The notes under the pieces: model-generated
What the model was told of the DNA's origin: nothing
Database searches by the model: none
Seen by the model: only the letters and a program-made list of their open reading frames with translations
In this document: piece after piece, positions 1 through 8,823 of the stretch
How the letters are laid out: the number at the start of each line of letters is the position of its first letter
Numbering within the stretch: the stretch's first letter is position 1
DNA from: an uncultured archaeon
GTDB taxonomy: Archaea; Hadarchaeota; Hadarchaeia; Hadarchaeales; WYZ-LMO6
Assembly (NCBI GenBank): GCA_938074535.1
Contig: CALJER010000009.1
Coordinates: forward strand, 1 to 55,830
Direction: 5' to 3'
Length of the DNA stretch: 55,830 bases
Program-made: the position numbers and the translations under genes

Positions 1-1578
1 CTCCCATCCCACCCTTCCCAGAACCTCCGAGAGCCTCTCGCTGGAGGGCAGCCTCCCCTTCTCCTTCACCTCCTTCATCCAGAGGTCCAGCAGGGGCTTC
101 ACCGTGATGTCGAAGGCGCCCCCTGAGAGCCTGGAGTACTCGAGGGAGGAGAGCAGGAGGGAGAGGGTCTCCTCCGAGAGTCCCACCCAGGAAGTCCCGC
201 TGTGGTTCAGGAGGTAGATCTCCGCCCCCCTCTTCTCGGCGGACATGAGGCCCTCCACCCTCTTGATTTCCCTGTAAGCGGCTTCCACGGCCTTCTTCGC
301 CCTCGCCGTGTTCTCGTCCAACACCTGTATTTCCACGAACGTATCCATGGCCAGACCTTCCCCCACCACCCTGTCTCCCCTGACGTGGACGGTCAAGGGC
401 TGCACGGTCATGGAGCTCAGGAGGAGGGCGGTGAGGGCCGCCATTCCCAGGGTGGCTCCGGCCAGCTTCCTGCTTTCCCCTCCCAGCCTGGGAAGGAGGA
501 GGAGGGAGGAGGAGAGCAAGAGCTGGGAGAGGAGGAAGCCCCAGGCCATCCCCACCACCCCGAACCCCCTTCCCAGTACCACGATCCCTGCGAGTCCCAC
601 GGCCAGTGAGGAGGAATAGGAGAGGAGGACGGAGGAGGTTTCCTGCCTGGAGTAGAGGCGGGAGAGTTCGATCTGGGCGAGCACGGCGAGGGGGAGGGAG
701 AGGCTCATCACGCGCAGAACCTTTGCTCCCTCCCCGAAGCCAGGGAAGAAGGAGGGAAGGAACAGGGAGAGGAGGAGGGCGGAGAGGAGGAGGGGGAAGG
801 AGAGGAGGAGGGCCTTCTTTTCCGTTCTACCCACCCTCGTTCCCGCAGCCCTCTCCGGAAGGAGGTAGAAGAAGAGGATCTGGGGAAAGGAGGCGAAGAG
901 GAGGAAGAACCTGTTCCCGAACTGGTACATGCCCAGGTCCTCCCTCCCGAAGAGGGGTCCTATGACCACCTTGTCGAGGAGGTTGAAGGAAGCCGCTCCC
1001 AGGTCCACCGTCCACAGGCCCACCAGGAAGGCGGTGGGGGGAAAGGAGGGCTTTCCCCTCTTCACCCTGAGGAGGGGGAGGGAGAAGGGGAGGTAGGAGA
1101 GGGAGAGCCCCAGCAGGAGCCACCTCACCTCCCCCAGCCTGAGGTAGAGGAGGAAGGGGAGGAGGAGGGTGAGGGTCCTGGCCCCCGTCCAGAGCAGGAG
1201 GTACCCGAGGTAGGAGCGCCTGGAAAGCTCGAAGTGGAAGCTCAGGGAGAAGAGGGAGAAGGAGAGGAGGAGGAGGCCCGTCCACGGGTCCAGGAGGAGG
1301 GAGAGGAGGCCCCCCATGACGAGGGCGGGCAGGAGACCCAGAAGGAGGCAGCCCTCCAGCACCCCTTCCCCCTTCTTGGGATAGAGGACCAGGGAGGCCT
1401 TCCCCGCCCCCAGCAGGGAGATCCCCGAAAGGAGCATGGCCAGCGATACCTTCCAAGCCACCTCCCCATAGGCGAGGGGATGGAGGAGGAGGGCCAGCAG
1501 GATCCAGAAGAAGAAGCCGGAAAGAACGGCGAAGAGCTGTGCCGCTGCCACGTGGAGTACGCCACCTTTGGCCCCCAT
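1..1578 (-). CDS. Polysaccharide flippase fused to ApbE-type FMN transferase domain (3' end off window)
   Basis: The reverse strand reads without a stop from ATG at 1578 to the window edge (526 residues seen). Residues 1 to about 385 are a chain of hydrophobic helices typical of MOP/Wzx-type lipid-linked polysaccharide flippases. After a last helix ending near residue 390 the frame continues into an ApbE-like domain: AMDTFVEIQV near 411 (family MGT motif), RVEGLMS, EIYLLN, and GAFDITVKPLLDLW near 487-500. ApbE enzymes attach FMN to Thr of membrane or extracytoplasmic redox proteins. I translated the junction codon by codon and saw no stop or frame change. The C-terminal Mg-binding part lies outside the window. 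A TATA box at 1603-1609 sits 25-31 bases before the start, suggesting a leaderless transcript. The alternative is two separate genes read in one frame by chance. Confidence 0.75.
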   Translation of the reverse strand, partial: MGAKGGVLHVAAAQLFAVLSGFFFWILLALLLHPLAYGEVAWKVSLAMLLSGISLLGAGKASLVLYPKKGEGVLEGCLLLGLLPALVMGGLLSLLLDPWTGLLLLSFSLFSLSFHFELSRRSYLGYLLLWTGARTLTLLLPFLLYLRLGEVRWLLLGLSLSYLPFSLPLLRVKRGKPSFPPTAFLVGLWTVDLGAASFNLLDKVVIGPLFGREDLGMYQFGNRFFLLFASFPQILFFYLLPERAAGTRVGRTEKKALLLSFPLLLSALLLSLFLPSFFPGFGEGAKVLRVMSLSLPLAVLAQIELSRLYSRQETSSVLLSYSSSLAVGLAGIVVLGRGFGVVGMAWGFLLSQLLLSSSLLLLPRLGGESRKLAGATLGMAALTALLLSSMTVQPLTVHVRGDRVVGEGLAMDTFVEIQVLDENTARAKKAVEAAYREIKRVEGLMSAEKRGAEIYLLNHSGTSWVGLSEETLSLLLSSLEYSRLSGGAFDITVKPLLDLWMKEVKEKGRLPSSERLSEVLGRVGWE

Positions 1579-1602
1579 TCCCAGTCCCTCCCTTCAGGAG
1601 GC

Positions 1603-1609
1603 TATATAT
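1603..1609 (-). promoter_or_regulatory. TATA box of the flippase-ApbE gene
   Basis: TATATAT lies 25-31 bases ahead of the ATG at 1578 on the minus strand. This is normal TATA-to-start spacing for a leaderless archaeal mRNA. Confidence 0.6.
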
Positions 1610-1788
1610 GGCTCTGGATGGCATCTTCGGGAAGGCTGCTTCCGTCTTCTGGTGTGTGGGGTGAAGGCGGTGCGGAGCTCGGGTGGAGTACCCCACCGGG
1701 GGCGCTTCTACCTCTGCCGAGACCGGTGGCGGTCGGGCTGAACTGGTGGGGACCCTCCCCCGGCCTTCCGCGCTGTGCCGGCGGTGGG

Positions 1789-1796
1789 GATAAAAG
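1789..1796 (+). promoter_or_regulatory. TATA box of the MarC-family gene
   Basis: GATAAAAG ends 18 bases before the tandem ATG codons at 1814/1817. The spacing supports initiation there rather than at the in-frame GTG-type codon near 1775, which lies upstream of the TATA box. Confidence 0.55.
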
Positions 1797-1813
1797 GACT
1801 CCGGGGTAGGTGG

Positions 1814-2392
1814 ATGATGCTCGAGGAAGCTGGAAAGATTTTCTTGGCCCTCTTCGTGATCATGGACCCGTTCGCCAGCATCCCGATCTTCCTCCTGGTC
1901 ACCAAGGGGCTGGAGGGGAAGAAGGTGGACCGGGCGGCCGGCTACGCGGTGGGCGTGGCTGCCCTAGTCCTCTTTTTCTTCCTCTTCCTGGGGGAGCCCC
2001 TCTTCCGCCTCCTGGGAATTGAGTTCTCCTCCCTGAGGATCGGGGGAGGATTGGTGCTCGGGGTGCTGGGGATGGAGCTGGTGCTGGGCAGGAGCCTCCT
2101 GAGGAAGGAAAAGAAGGGCTCTCCCGCCCTCTCCCTGATAGGTACCCCCATGCTCACGGGTCCCGGGGTCATCGTCTCCACCATGATCTTCGTGAAGAGC
2201 TACGGGTACCTTCCCGTGGTTCTGGCCTCCTTCCCCCTCCTGGCTTCGAGCTGGGTGGTGCTCAGGCTCTCCTCCTTCTTCAGCAGGGTGCTGGGGAGGG
2301 AGGGGGTGGAGATCCTTTCGAGGGTGATGGGTCTCCTCCTGGTGACGATAGCCGTGGACCTGGTCATGGGGGGAATAGAGGCGGCCCTCTGA
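1814..2392 (+). CDS. MarC-family integral membrane protein
   Basis: This 192-residue hydrophobic protein has about six membrane helices and typical MarC-family motifs: FVIMDPFASIPIFL near the N terminus, IGTPMLTGPGVIVS in the middle (family PL..GPG), and a final helix LLVTIAVDLVMGG. MarC/UPF0056 proteins sit in the inner membrane; their role is unsettled, and the older link to multiple antibiotic resistance has been questioned. I start it at the first of two tandem ATGs because a TATA box sits just upstream. It is divergent from the flippase-ApbE gene and followed by about 155 bases with no recognisable gene. Confidence 0.85.
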   Translation: MMLEEAGKIFLALFVIMDPFASIPIFLLVTKGLEGKKVDRAAGYAVGVAALVLFFFLFLGEPLFRLLGIEFSSLRIGGGLVLGVLGMELVLGRSLLRKEKKGSPALSLIGTPMLTGPGVIVSTMIFVKSYGYLPVVLASFPLLASSWVVLRLSSFFSRVLGREGVEILSRVMGLLLVTIAVDLVMGGIEAAL

Positions 2393-2548
2393 GCGCAGCC
2401 TTCTGGCGGAGAGGTTTTTGAGCCGCGGCCGGTCCTCCTTTCCCGTTCGGCATGGTCCCCATGCCCGCGGGTCTCTGGACGCCCTTCACTGGGTGCAGGT
2501 GCCTCCGCCGCAGCCGGGGGAAAGGGGACCAAGGCGGGGGGAGAAAGT

Positions 2549-3211
2549 TCAGGGGCGGCCAAGCTTGGAGAGGTCCATCACCTCCCCTCCCTTCCTCCTC
2601 AGGAGTTCAGCGGGCAGATCCCACACCGCCCTCGCTCTCTCCACGATTACCCTGTCGCTGGAGGCCGAGACCTCGCAGGAGCTCACCTCCCTGTCCACCC
2701 CCTTCACCGCCCTGCACTTCGCCCTCACCCCGTACTTCTCCAGGATTTTGCCAGTCTCCCTGGCGAGTTCCCCGCTCCCGCTCGCCGGGCTATCGAAGAA
2801 AACCCTCACCTCCCCCGGCCCCGCCTCCCGGAGGAGAAGGGCCACCTCCTCCAGGGCCCCCCAGGTGTGCTCCCCCACCCTGTACTTCCCGAAGACCGTC
2901 CTCAGATCCCTGAGGAGACCGTCGTCGCACCTTATCACGGTATGCCCGAGCAGGAGGCTCTCGCACGTGATGATCACGTTGTACCCGTCCACCCCCAGGG
3001 TCCTTCCCCTGACCTCCCTCCAGGAGACCAGCTTCCCCCTGTTCCTCTCCGCCTCTTCCCTGGAGAAGACGCAGCGGGTGAGGAGGTGCCGCTCCCGGGA
3101 GGGAAGGCAGTAGTGGTCTGAGACCACCCTCACCGCCGTCTCCCTCGGATATCCCCTGTCCAGGAGGTACCGGAGGTCCCTGACGGCATCCTCCGTTTTC
3201 TCACTCCACAT
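2549..3211 (-). CDS. DUF434 domain protein downstream of leuS
   Basis: A 220-residue soluble protein matching the archaeal DUF434 family: an N-terminal helical part, then LGVDGYNVIITCESLLLG, a CDDGLLRDLR motif, and FFDSPASGSGELARE. The aspartates in the DGYN, DDG and FDSP motifs recall PIN/NYN-type nucleases, but that relation is my inference. The start overlaps the last 11 bases of leuS, so it is translated with the synthetases alaS and leuS as one operon. Function unknown; the context suggests a role in RNA or translation. Confidence 0.8.
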   Translation of the reverse strand: MWSEKTEDAVRDLRYLLDRGYPRETAVRVVSDHYCLPSRERHLLTRCVFSREEAERNRGKLVSWREVRGRTLGVDGYNVIITCESLLLGHTVIRCDDGLLRDLRTVFGKYRVGEHTWGALEEVALLLREAGPGEVRVFFDSPASGSGELARETGKILEKYGVRAKCRAVKGVDREVSSCEVSASSDRVIVERARAVWDLPAELLRRKGGEVMDLSKLGRP

Positions 3212-6059
3212 AGATGGCGGGCCTGAGGGGGAGGGCCCCCTTGCCCCTCCCCTTCGGGTCGTAGATCCCTGAATCGTCCTCCCGGAAGACCCTCACCTCT
3301 GCCCCCAGCTGCTTCTCCAGGTAGGAGGAATTTTCTCTCAGGATCGAGTACTCGTCCACTCCTTCGGAGAGGAGGACCAGCCTCTCTTCGGACAGGTCCC
3401 TGGCCCCCTCCAGCACCTTCGCCAGGAAAGGCGCCAGCTCGGTTTTGGGCTTTCCCAGCGTCCCCTCCAGGTGCCTGAGGAGCTCACCCCTGTCCTTCCT
3501 GCCCAGCGAGAGCAGCTTCAGGATCTCCCTGTGGGCCTCCCTCTTCCAGGCGGAGGGGGTGTAGAGGCAGACGAGCCTGGGCTTCACCTTCACCACCTTC
3601 GCGATTTTTCCCACATCCTCCAGCACGGAGGAGAGGAACTCCTCCGTGAGCTCGGCCTGGGGATCCTTCAGCCCCTCCTCCACCTCGGGCCAGGGGGCCA
3701 GGGAGACGAAGCCCTCCCCACCCATCCTGCTCCAGAGCTCCTCGCACAGGTGCGGGATGAAGGGGGCGAGCAGACGGACCCAGACATGGAGCACCTTCTT
3801 CACCACCTCCCCCCTCACCTCCTCCCCCCTCCAGGAAAGGTACTTCCTCACGTCCTGCTGGAGGAAGAAGAAGGAGTGCTGCAGGGCCCTCCTCGTCTCG
3901 AACCTCTCCATGGCCTGCGTGGCCTCTTCCACCCTCCTCTGGAGCCTGCTCAGGAGCCATCTCTCCGGAAGGCCGGGGGGGAGCCCCGAGGGGGGAAGGG
4001 AGAGGAGCTCCTCGCACAGGGAGTAGAACCTCTCCAGCGCCCTCACCATTCCCTCCGCCTCGACCTTCCTCCAGTTGAAGTCCTGCCAGGGCTCGGAGGA
4101 GGACATGAGGTAAAGTCTCACGGCATCGGCCCCGTACTCCTGCAAGGCTTTGTTCACCTCCACCAGGTTCCCCTTTGAGGAGGACATCTTCTGGCCCTCC
4201 AGAACCGCTATCCCGAAGCAGACGATTCCCCTGGGGAGGCGGTGGGGGAAGAGGAGCGCGTGGTGGAAGACGAAGAAGGTGAGGTGGTTGGGGATGAGTT
4301 CGCTGGCCGACATGCGGTAGTCCAGGGGGTACCAGTACTCGAACTCCTCCCTCAGGCGCCGCAGCGTGGGAAGGGGGATCCCCGAGGAGCGGGAGAGGGC
4401 TTCCGGATCTCCCCTGCCGTAGAAGACGAAGTCGAAGACCTCGTCCCCTATCTTCTCGGGATCCAGCTGCTTGAGGAGGTGTGAGAGGGGATAGTAGGCC
4501 ATGTAGACGGTGGAGTCGCTCAGCGATTCTATGATCCAGCTGGGGTCCCAGGGGGCCTTCGTGCCCATCCCCACCTTCCTGGTGCAGGGCCATTCACGGA
4601 GCCAGCTGATGGTGTGCTCGTACTGGGCCCTGGTCTCCGGCGGGATGAGCTCCATCCTCCCCAGGACTTCCCTGGTTTTTTCCTTCCAGCCCTCGTCCGC
4701 GTAGTTCAGGAACCACTGGTCCTCCACCACCTTTATCACCACGGGCGACCCGCACCTGCACCTCACGGGCTTGAGGGAGAACTCGTACATGAGGGCCGCC
4801 TCGCCCCTGGAGAGGAGGTCCTGCTTCACCAGGTTCTTGGCCTCGGAAACGGCCCTGCCGCCGTAGAAGGGTATCCACTCCCTCATCCTCCCCTTCGCGA
4901 ACTCCGCCCTGTAGACCCTGGAGGTGGCCTCCTCCAGTCTGGGGTCGAGCTGCCCTTTTATCCCCAGCCTCTGTACCTCGTCGGCCGCGGGGAACTCCCC
5001 GTATCCCTCCACCTCGATCAGGGAGAGCGGCCGGAGCCTCTCCTCCTCCACTCCGAGTCGCCTCAGCTCTTCAGGTCTCTTCTTGAGCTCCTCCAGCGCC
5101 ACGAGGTCGTAGGGGGCGTGGGAGGGGACGGAGCCCACCACCCCGGTGGCGTTGTCTGGATCCACGAAGTCGGCGGGAAGGATGGGCACCTTCTTCTTCG
5201 TGAGGGGGACCTCCACCTCCGAGCCGAACCTCACCTGGAAGGGTCTGGCCTCCCCCACCCTGTAGCCCTGCTCCGCCAGCTTGGGCACGGCCTGCTCGCT
5301 CACCACCCATCTCTCCCCGTCCACCTCCACCTCCACATAGTTGGCCTTGGGGTTGAGCCAGAGGTTGGTGACACCGAAGACGGTCTCGGGCCTGAGCGTG
5401 GCGGCGGGCAGGACCTTCCCGCCCGCCCGGTACTTCAGAAGGGTGAACTCCAGCACCTCTGCCTCCTCCCCCTCCAGCAGGTCGTGGTCCGTGACGGGGT
5501 TGCCGTCCCTCGGGCACCACCTCACCGGATGCTTCCCCCTCACGATGAGCCCGGCCTCCATGAGTTTGTGGTACTGCCAGGTCACGAACTTGCTGTAGGG
5601 CGGATCCACGGTGGTGAAATCCCTCCTCCAGTCTATGGAGAGGCCCAGCCACTTCATCCCCTTCTTGTAGCTGAGGTCGCTGATTTCGGCGAAGTAGGTC
5701 CCGAAGTACTTGGGGTCCTCCATCTTGGGCAGGAGGTCCTTGGGGACGCCGTACCGTCCGAGGAGGAGCTCCACGTAAGCCTGCTCCCTCCTGGCCACCC
5801 TCCTGGAGGCTCCCACGATGGGAGTTCCCGTGAAGTGGAAGGCCATGGGGAAGAGGACGTTGTAGCCCCTCATGCGCTTGTACCTGGCTATCACGTCCGG
5901 GATGGTGTAGGTGCGGGCGTGGCCTATGTGCATGGGGCCGGAAACGTACGGATAGGCCACGGTGAGGTAGAACTTGGGTCTCCCGTCGGGCTCCGCCTGA
6001 AAGATCCCCGCCCTCTCCCACTTCTCCTGCCACTTCCTCTCCAGCTCCTTGAAGTCCAT
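3201..6059 (-). CDS. leuS: Leucyl-tRNA synthetase, archaeal type
   Basis: A class I aminoacyl-tRNA synthetase of 952 residues, the usual length for archaeal/eukaryotic LeuRS. The HIGH signature appears as PMHIGHART near residue 41, the KMSKS signature as GQKMSSSKGN near residue 623, and the CP1 editing insertion lies between them. It charges tRNA-Leu in the cytoplasm. The ATG at 6059 follows the alaS stop by one base, so it is the second gene of alaS-leuS-DUF434. Confidence 0.97.
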   Translation of the reverse strand: MDFKELERKWQEKWERAGIFQAEPDGRPKFYLTVAYPYVSGPMHIGHARTYTIPDVIARYKRMRGYNVLFPMAFHFTGTPIVGASRRVARREQAYVELLLGRYGVPKDLLPKMEDPKYFGTYFAEISDLSYKKGMKWLGLSIDWRRDFTTVDPPYSKFVTWQYHKLMEAGLIVRGKHPVRWCPRDGNPVTDHDLLEGEEAEVLEFTLLKYRAGGKVLPAATLRPETVFGVTNLWLNPKANYVEVEVDGERWVVSEQAVPKLAEQGYRVGEARPFQVRFGSEVEVPLTKKKVPILPADFVDPDNATGVVGSVPSHAPYDLVALEELKKRPEELRRLGVEEERLRPLSLIEVEGYGEFPAADEVQRLGIKGQLDPRLEEATSRVYRAEFAKGRMREWIPFYGGRAVSEAKNLVKQDLLSRGEAALMYEFSLKPVRCRCGSPVVIKVVEDQWFLNYADEGWKEKTREVLGRMELIPPETRAQYEHTISWLREWPCTRKVGMGTKAPWDPSWIIESLSDSTVYMAYYPLSHLLKQLDPEKIGDEVFDFVFYGRGDPEALSRSSGIPLPTLRRLREEFEYWYPLDYRMSASELIPNHLTFFVFHHALLFPHRLPRGIVCFGIAVLEGQKMSSSKGNLVEVNKALQEYGADAVRLYLMSSSEPWQDFNWRKVEAEGMVRALERFYSLCEELLSLPPSGLPPGLPERWLLSRLQRRVEEATQAMERFETRRALQHSFFFLQQDVRKYLSWRGEEVRGEVVKKVLHVWVRLLAPFIPHLCEELWSRMGGEGFVSLAPWPEVEEGLKDPQAELTEEFLSSVLEDVGKIAKVVKVKPRLVCLYTPSAWKREAHREILKLLSLGRKDRGELLRHLEGTLGKPKTELAPFLAKVLEGARDLSEERLVLLSEGVDEYSILRENSSYLEKQLGAEVRVFREDDSGIYDPKGRGKGALPLRPAIYVE

Positions 6060-6060
6060 C

Positions 6061-8793
6061 TCATCCCTCCAGGCACTTCCTGAGGCTCTCGAACGCCCTT
6101 TCCATGGCCTCTCTTAACCCCTCGGTCCTCGGTCCCCCGCCCTGTCCGAAGTTCTTTCTGCCCCCCCCTCCCCCTCCCAGGGCCTTTGCTGCCAGGGAGG
6201 CCACCGCGCCGCAGTCCACCCCCCTCCCCACCGCCTTCTCCCCTGCCGCCAGCACCAGGCTGGCCACCCTGCCAGCGCTTCCCAGGATGACCACCGTGTT
6301 GGGGTCCCTGCTCATTTCCTCGGCCAGCTTTATCATCTCCTCCGTCCCCGCCCCCTCCATCTCTTCCCTTATCACCAGGAACTCCCCCACCCTCGTTCCC
6401 CTCTCCCTCATGGCCGGAGAGGCCAGGCTCGCCAGCTTCTTCCTCAGGGCTTCCACCTCCTTCTGCAGGAGCTTCCTCTCCTCCACCAGCTTCACCACCG
6501 CCTGCTCCAGGCCTTCCTCCTGCACCCCCAGGAGGGAGCCCAGCCTCTCCCTCTCCTCCTCCCTCTTCCTGATTTCCTCCAGCGCAGCCTTCCCCGCCAC
6601 GAACTCCAGCCTCTCCACCCCGTCCTGGATGCGCTCCGTGCGGAGGATCTTCAGCATCCCTATCTCCCCCGTGCTCCCGCAGTGGGTGCCGGCGCAGGCC
6701 TGGGTGTTCCATCCCGCCACCTCCACCACCCTCAGCTTCTTTCCTGGAACCACCCCCCCCTGGTAGAGCGCGAAGCCGTACTTCCTCTCCGCCTCGTTCC
6801 TGTCCATGAAGCTGGTGCGGATGGGGAGATTGGCCAGGATGACCTCGTTCGCCCTTCTCTCCATCTCCGCCACTTCGTGGGGCTCCAGCCTTTTGAAGTG
6901 GGTGATGTCCAGCCTGGACCACCCCGGGTACTTCTGGGCACCGTGCTGCCAGACGTGGTCCCCCAGCACCCTCTTGGCGGCCTCCAGGAGCACGTGGGTG
7001 GCGGAGTGGTGGCGCATGAGGGAGCTCCTCCTCTCCCAGTCCAGTTTCCCGGTCACCTCGTCCCCCGGTTTGAAGGGATTGCTGGCCAGACGGTGGAGTA
7101 CTGCTTCCCCCACCTTCTCCACCTCCACCACCTCGGCCCTCTTCCCTTCCCCTTCGAGGATGCCGGCATCACCCTCCTGCCCTCCCCCCTCAGGATAGAA
7201 GGCGGTGCGGTCCAGCACCACCTCGTTTCCCCTGCTCAGCACCACCCTTGCCCTGAACTCCTTCAGGTAGGGGTTTTCGTAGAAAAGGAGTCTGGTGCGC
7301 GGCAGCCTCTCCTCCTTCCTCCCCTCCTCCGCTTCCGCCTTCACACCCGAGGCGTGCCTCTCCGCCACCTTGATGTAGAAGTCCTCCGGGACCTCCACCT
7401 CCACTCCCATCTCCTTCCCCACCTCCCTCACGAGCTCCGGTGGCAGGCCGTGGCTGTCGTAGAACTCGAAGAGCTTCTCCTGGGGGAGGGAGGAGGCCTG
7501 CGATTTGAGGGAGAGGAGGGTCCTTTCCACCAGCCTCCTCCCCCTGGCCATGGCCTCGGCGTACCTCCGCTCCTCCAGCTCCACCACCTTCAGGATGTAT
7601 TCCCTCCTCCTCTCCAGCTCGGGGTGGGAGAGGAAGTCCAGCTCCATGCTCATGAGCTCGGAGAGGGAGAGCTTGAGCCCCGCTTCCCTGAGGAGTCGGA
7701 GGGTTCTCCTCAGCACCAGCCTGGCGAGGTAGCCCTCCCTGGTGTTGCTGGGCGTGATCCCATCACCCAGCATGAAGGCCAGGCACCGCAGGTGGTCGGC
7801 TATCGCGTACAGGGCTTCCAGGGGAACCATCCAGCGGTCCAGCTGCTCCCTGCTCCATCCGGAGCGCTCCGCCACCCTCTCCCTGAGCAGCGCCAGGTCC
7901 CTTCCGCTCTCCACGTCGATAAGGCCCGCTGTCCTGGAGTGGAGCTCCAGGAGCTCCTCGGGGGGCCTCTCCAGGCCGGCCTCCTTCTCCAGGCTGCGCA
8001 GGAGGGGTCCGAAGACCGCCTCGTACACGGAGGTGCTCCCCTGGGAGATCCAGGAAATCCTCTCCAGCCCGTATCCCGTGTCCACGATCTGGAGGGGAAG
8101 CTTCCTGTACTCCTTTCCCACCACCTCGTACCTCATGAAAACCAGGGTGGCCAGCTCCAGCCCCCTGGCGTTCACCTCGAAGTCCTCTCCCGCGTTTCCT
8201 CCTCCCTCCCAGAAGTCCTCCACGTAGTTGAGCTCCTCCCCCCTTATCCCCAGCTCCTTCGTAAAGAACTCGTGGCAGAGCTCCACCGTCCTGTCCTTCC
8301 AGTAGATCCTCTCCCTCCTGGAGTTGAAGGCGTGGTGCCCGCCCATGTGGAAAAGGGTGAGGTGCCTCCCCGACCTGCCCACGTTGTCTATGTCGTTCAG
8401 GCGGATGCTGGGCTGGCTGACCACCAGCGGGTTGGCCGGCGGGGGCACCTGCCCGCTGGTGACCCAGGGCTGGAAGTTGGCTATGGAGGCGATGGTGAGG
8501 AAGATGTCGTCCCTCCACCTGGCCACCACCGGGTACCTCCCGATTACCTCGTGCCCTCTCCTCTCGAAGAAGCTGAGGAAGGATCTTTCCACCTCCTTCA
8601 AGCTGAGCCTTTTTCGGGTGGGGGGTCTGCCTATGAAGGAGTACTCGTCGCACGGCGTGTCGCCGCAGGTCCTCCTGTCGGGGTGGAGGGTCCAGAACCA
8701 CCTCCCGCACCCTTCGCACCTCCTCCTTTCGAAGCCCTCCTCCCTGAAGAGCCTCACCCGGTGGAGGCTCCCTCCCTTCCCAGAATCGAGCAT
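6061..8793 (-). CDS. alaS: Alanyl-tRNA synthetase, archaeal type
   Basis: A 910-residue class II synthetase with the archaeal N-terminal Cys-rich zinc segment (CEGCGRWFW, then TCGDTPCDEY). The catalytic core carries FQPWVTSGQVPPPANPLV. The editing domain has HHSATHVLLEA near residue 596 and CAGTHC near 702. The C-terminal DHHA1 region ends in a glycine-rich GGGGGGRKNFGQGG. It charges tRNA-Ala and clears Ser/Gly mischarges. A TTTTAA element at 8818-8823 lies 25-30 bases before the ATG, so this is the first gene of the synthetase operon. Confidence 0.97.
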   Translation of the reverse strand: MLDSGKGGSLHRVRLFREEGFERRRCEGCGRWFWTLHPDRRTCGDTPCDEYSFIGRPPTRKRLSLKEVERSFLSFFERRGHEVIGRYPVVARWRDDIFLTIASIANFQPWVTSGQVPPPANPLVVSQPSIRLNDIDNVGRSGRHLTLFHMGGHHAFNSRRERIYWKDRTVELCHEFFTKELGIRGEELNYVEDFWEGGGNAGEDFEVNARGLELATLVFMRYEVVGKEYRKLPLQIVDTGYGLERISWISQGSTSVYEAVFGPLLRSLEKEAGLERPPEELLELHSRTAGLIDVESGRDLALLRERVAERSGWSREQLDRWMVPLEALYAIADHLRCLAFMLGDGITPSNTREGYLARLVLRRTLRLLREAGLKLSLSELMSMELDFLSHPELERRREYILKVVELEERRYAEAMARGRRLVERTLLSLKSQASSLPQEKLFEFYDSHGLPPELVREVGKEMGVEVEVPEDFYIKVAERHASGVKAEAEEGRKEERLPRTRLLFYENPYLKEFRARVVLSRGNEVVLDRTAFYPEGGGQEGDAGILEGEGKRAEVVEVEKVGEAVLHRLASNPFKPGDEVTGKLDWERRSSLMRHHSATHVLLEAAKRVLGDHVWQHGAQKYPGWSRLDITHFKRLEPHEVAEMERRANEVILANLPIRTSFMDRNEAERKYGFALYQGGVVPGKKLRVVEVAGWNTQACAGTHCGSTGEIGMLKILRTERIQDGVERLEFVAGKAALEEIRKREEERERLGSLLGVQEEGLEQAVVKLVEERKLLQKEVEALRKKLASLASPAMRERGTRVGEFLVIREEMEGAGTEEMIKLAEEMSRDPNTVVILGSAGRVASLVLAAGEKAVGRGVDCGAVASLAAKALGGGGGGRKNFGQGGGPRTEGLREAMERAFESLRKCLEG

Positions 8794-8817
8794 CCCAGAA
8801 TTCTCCCCCTCTCGGGG

Positions 8818-8823
8818 TTAAAA
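8818..8823 (-). promoter_or_regulatory. Probable TATA box of the alaS operon
   Basis: TTTTAA on the minus strand is centred about 27 bases upstream of the alaS ATG and lies in the 30-base gap behind the dys stop codon. Confidence 0.45.

Noticed and set aside
340-450. A separate ApbE gene beginning at an internal ATG (411 or 447)
   Set aside because: The frame is continuous with the flippase, and the hydrophobic stretch before it looks like the last flippase helix; a separate gene remains possible and is noted in the feature.
4614-6083. A 489-codon plus-strand frame opposite leuS
   Set aside because: Same explanation; it covers the HIGH-motif half of leuS on the other strand and shows no family resemblance.
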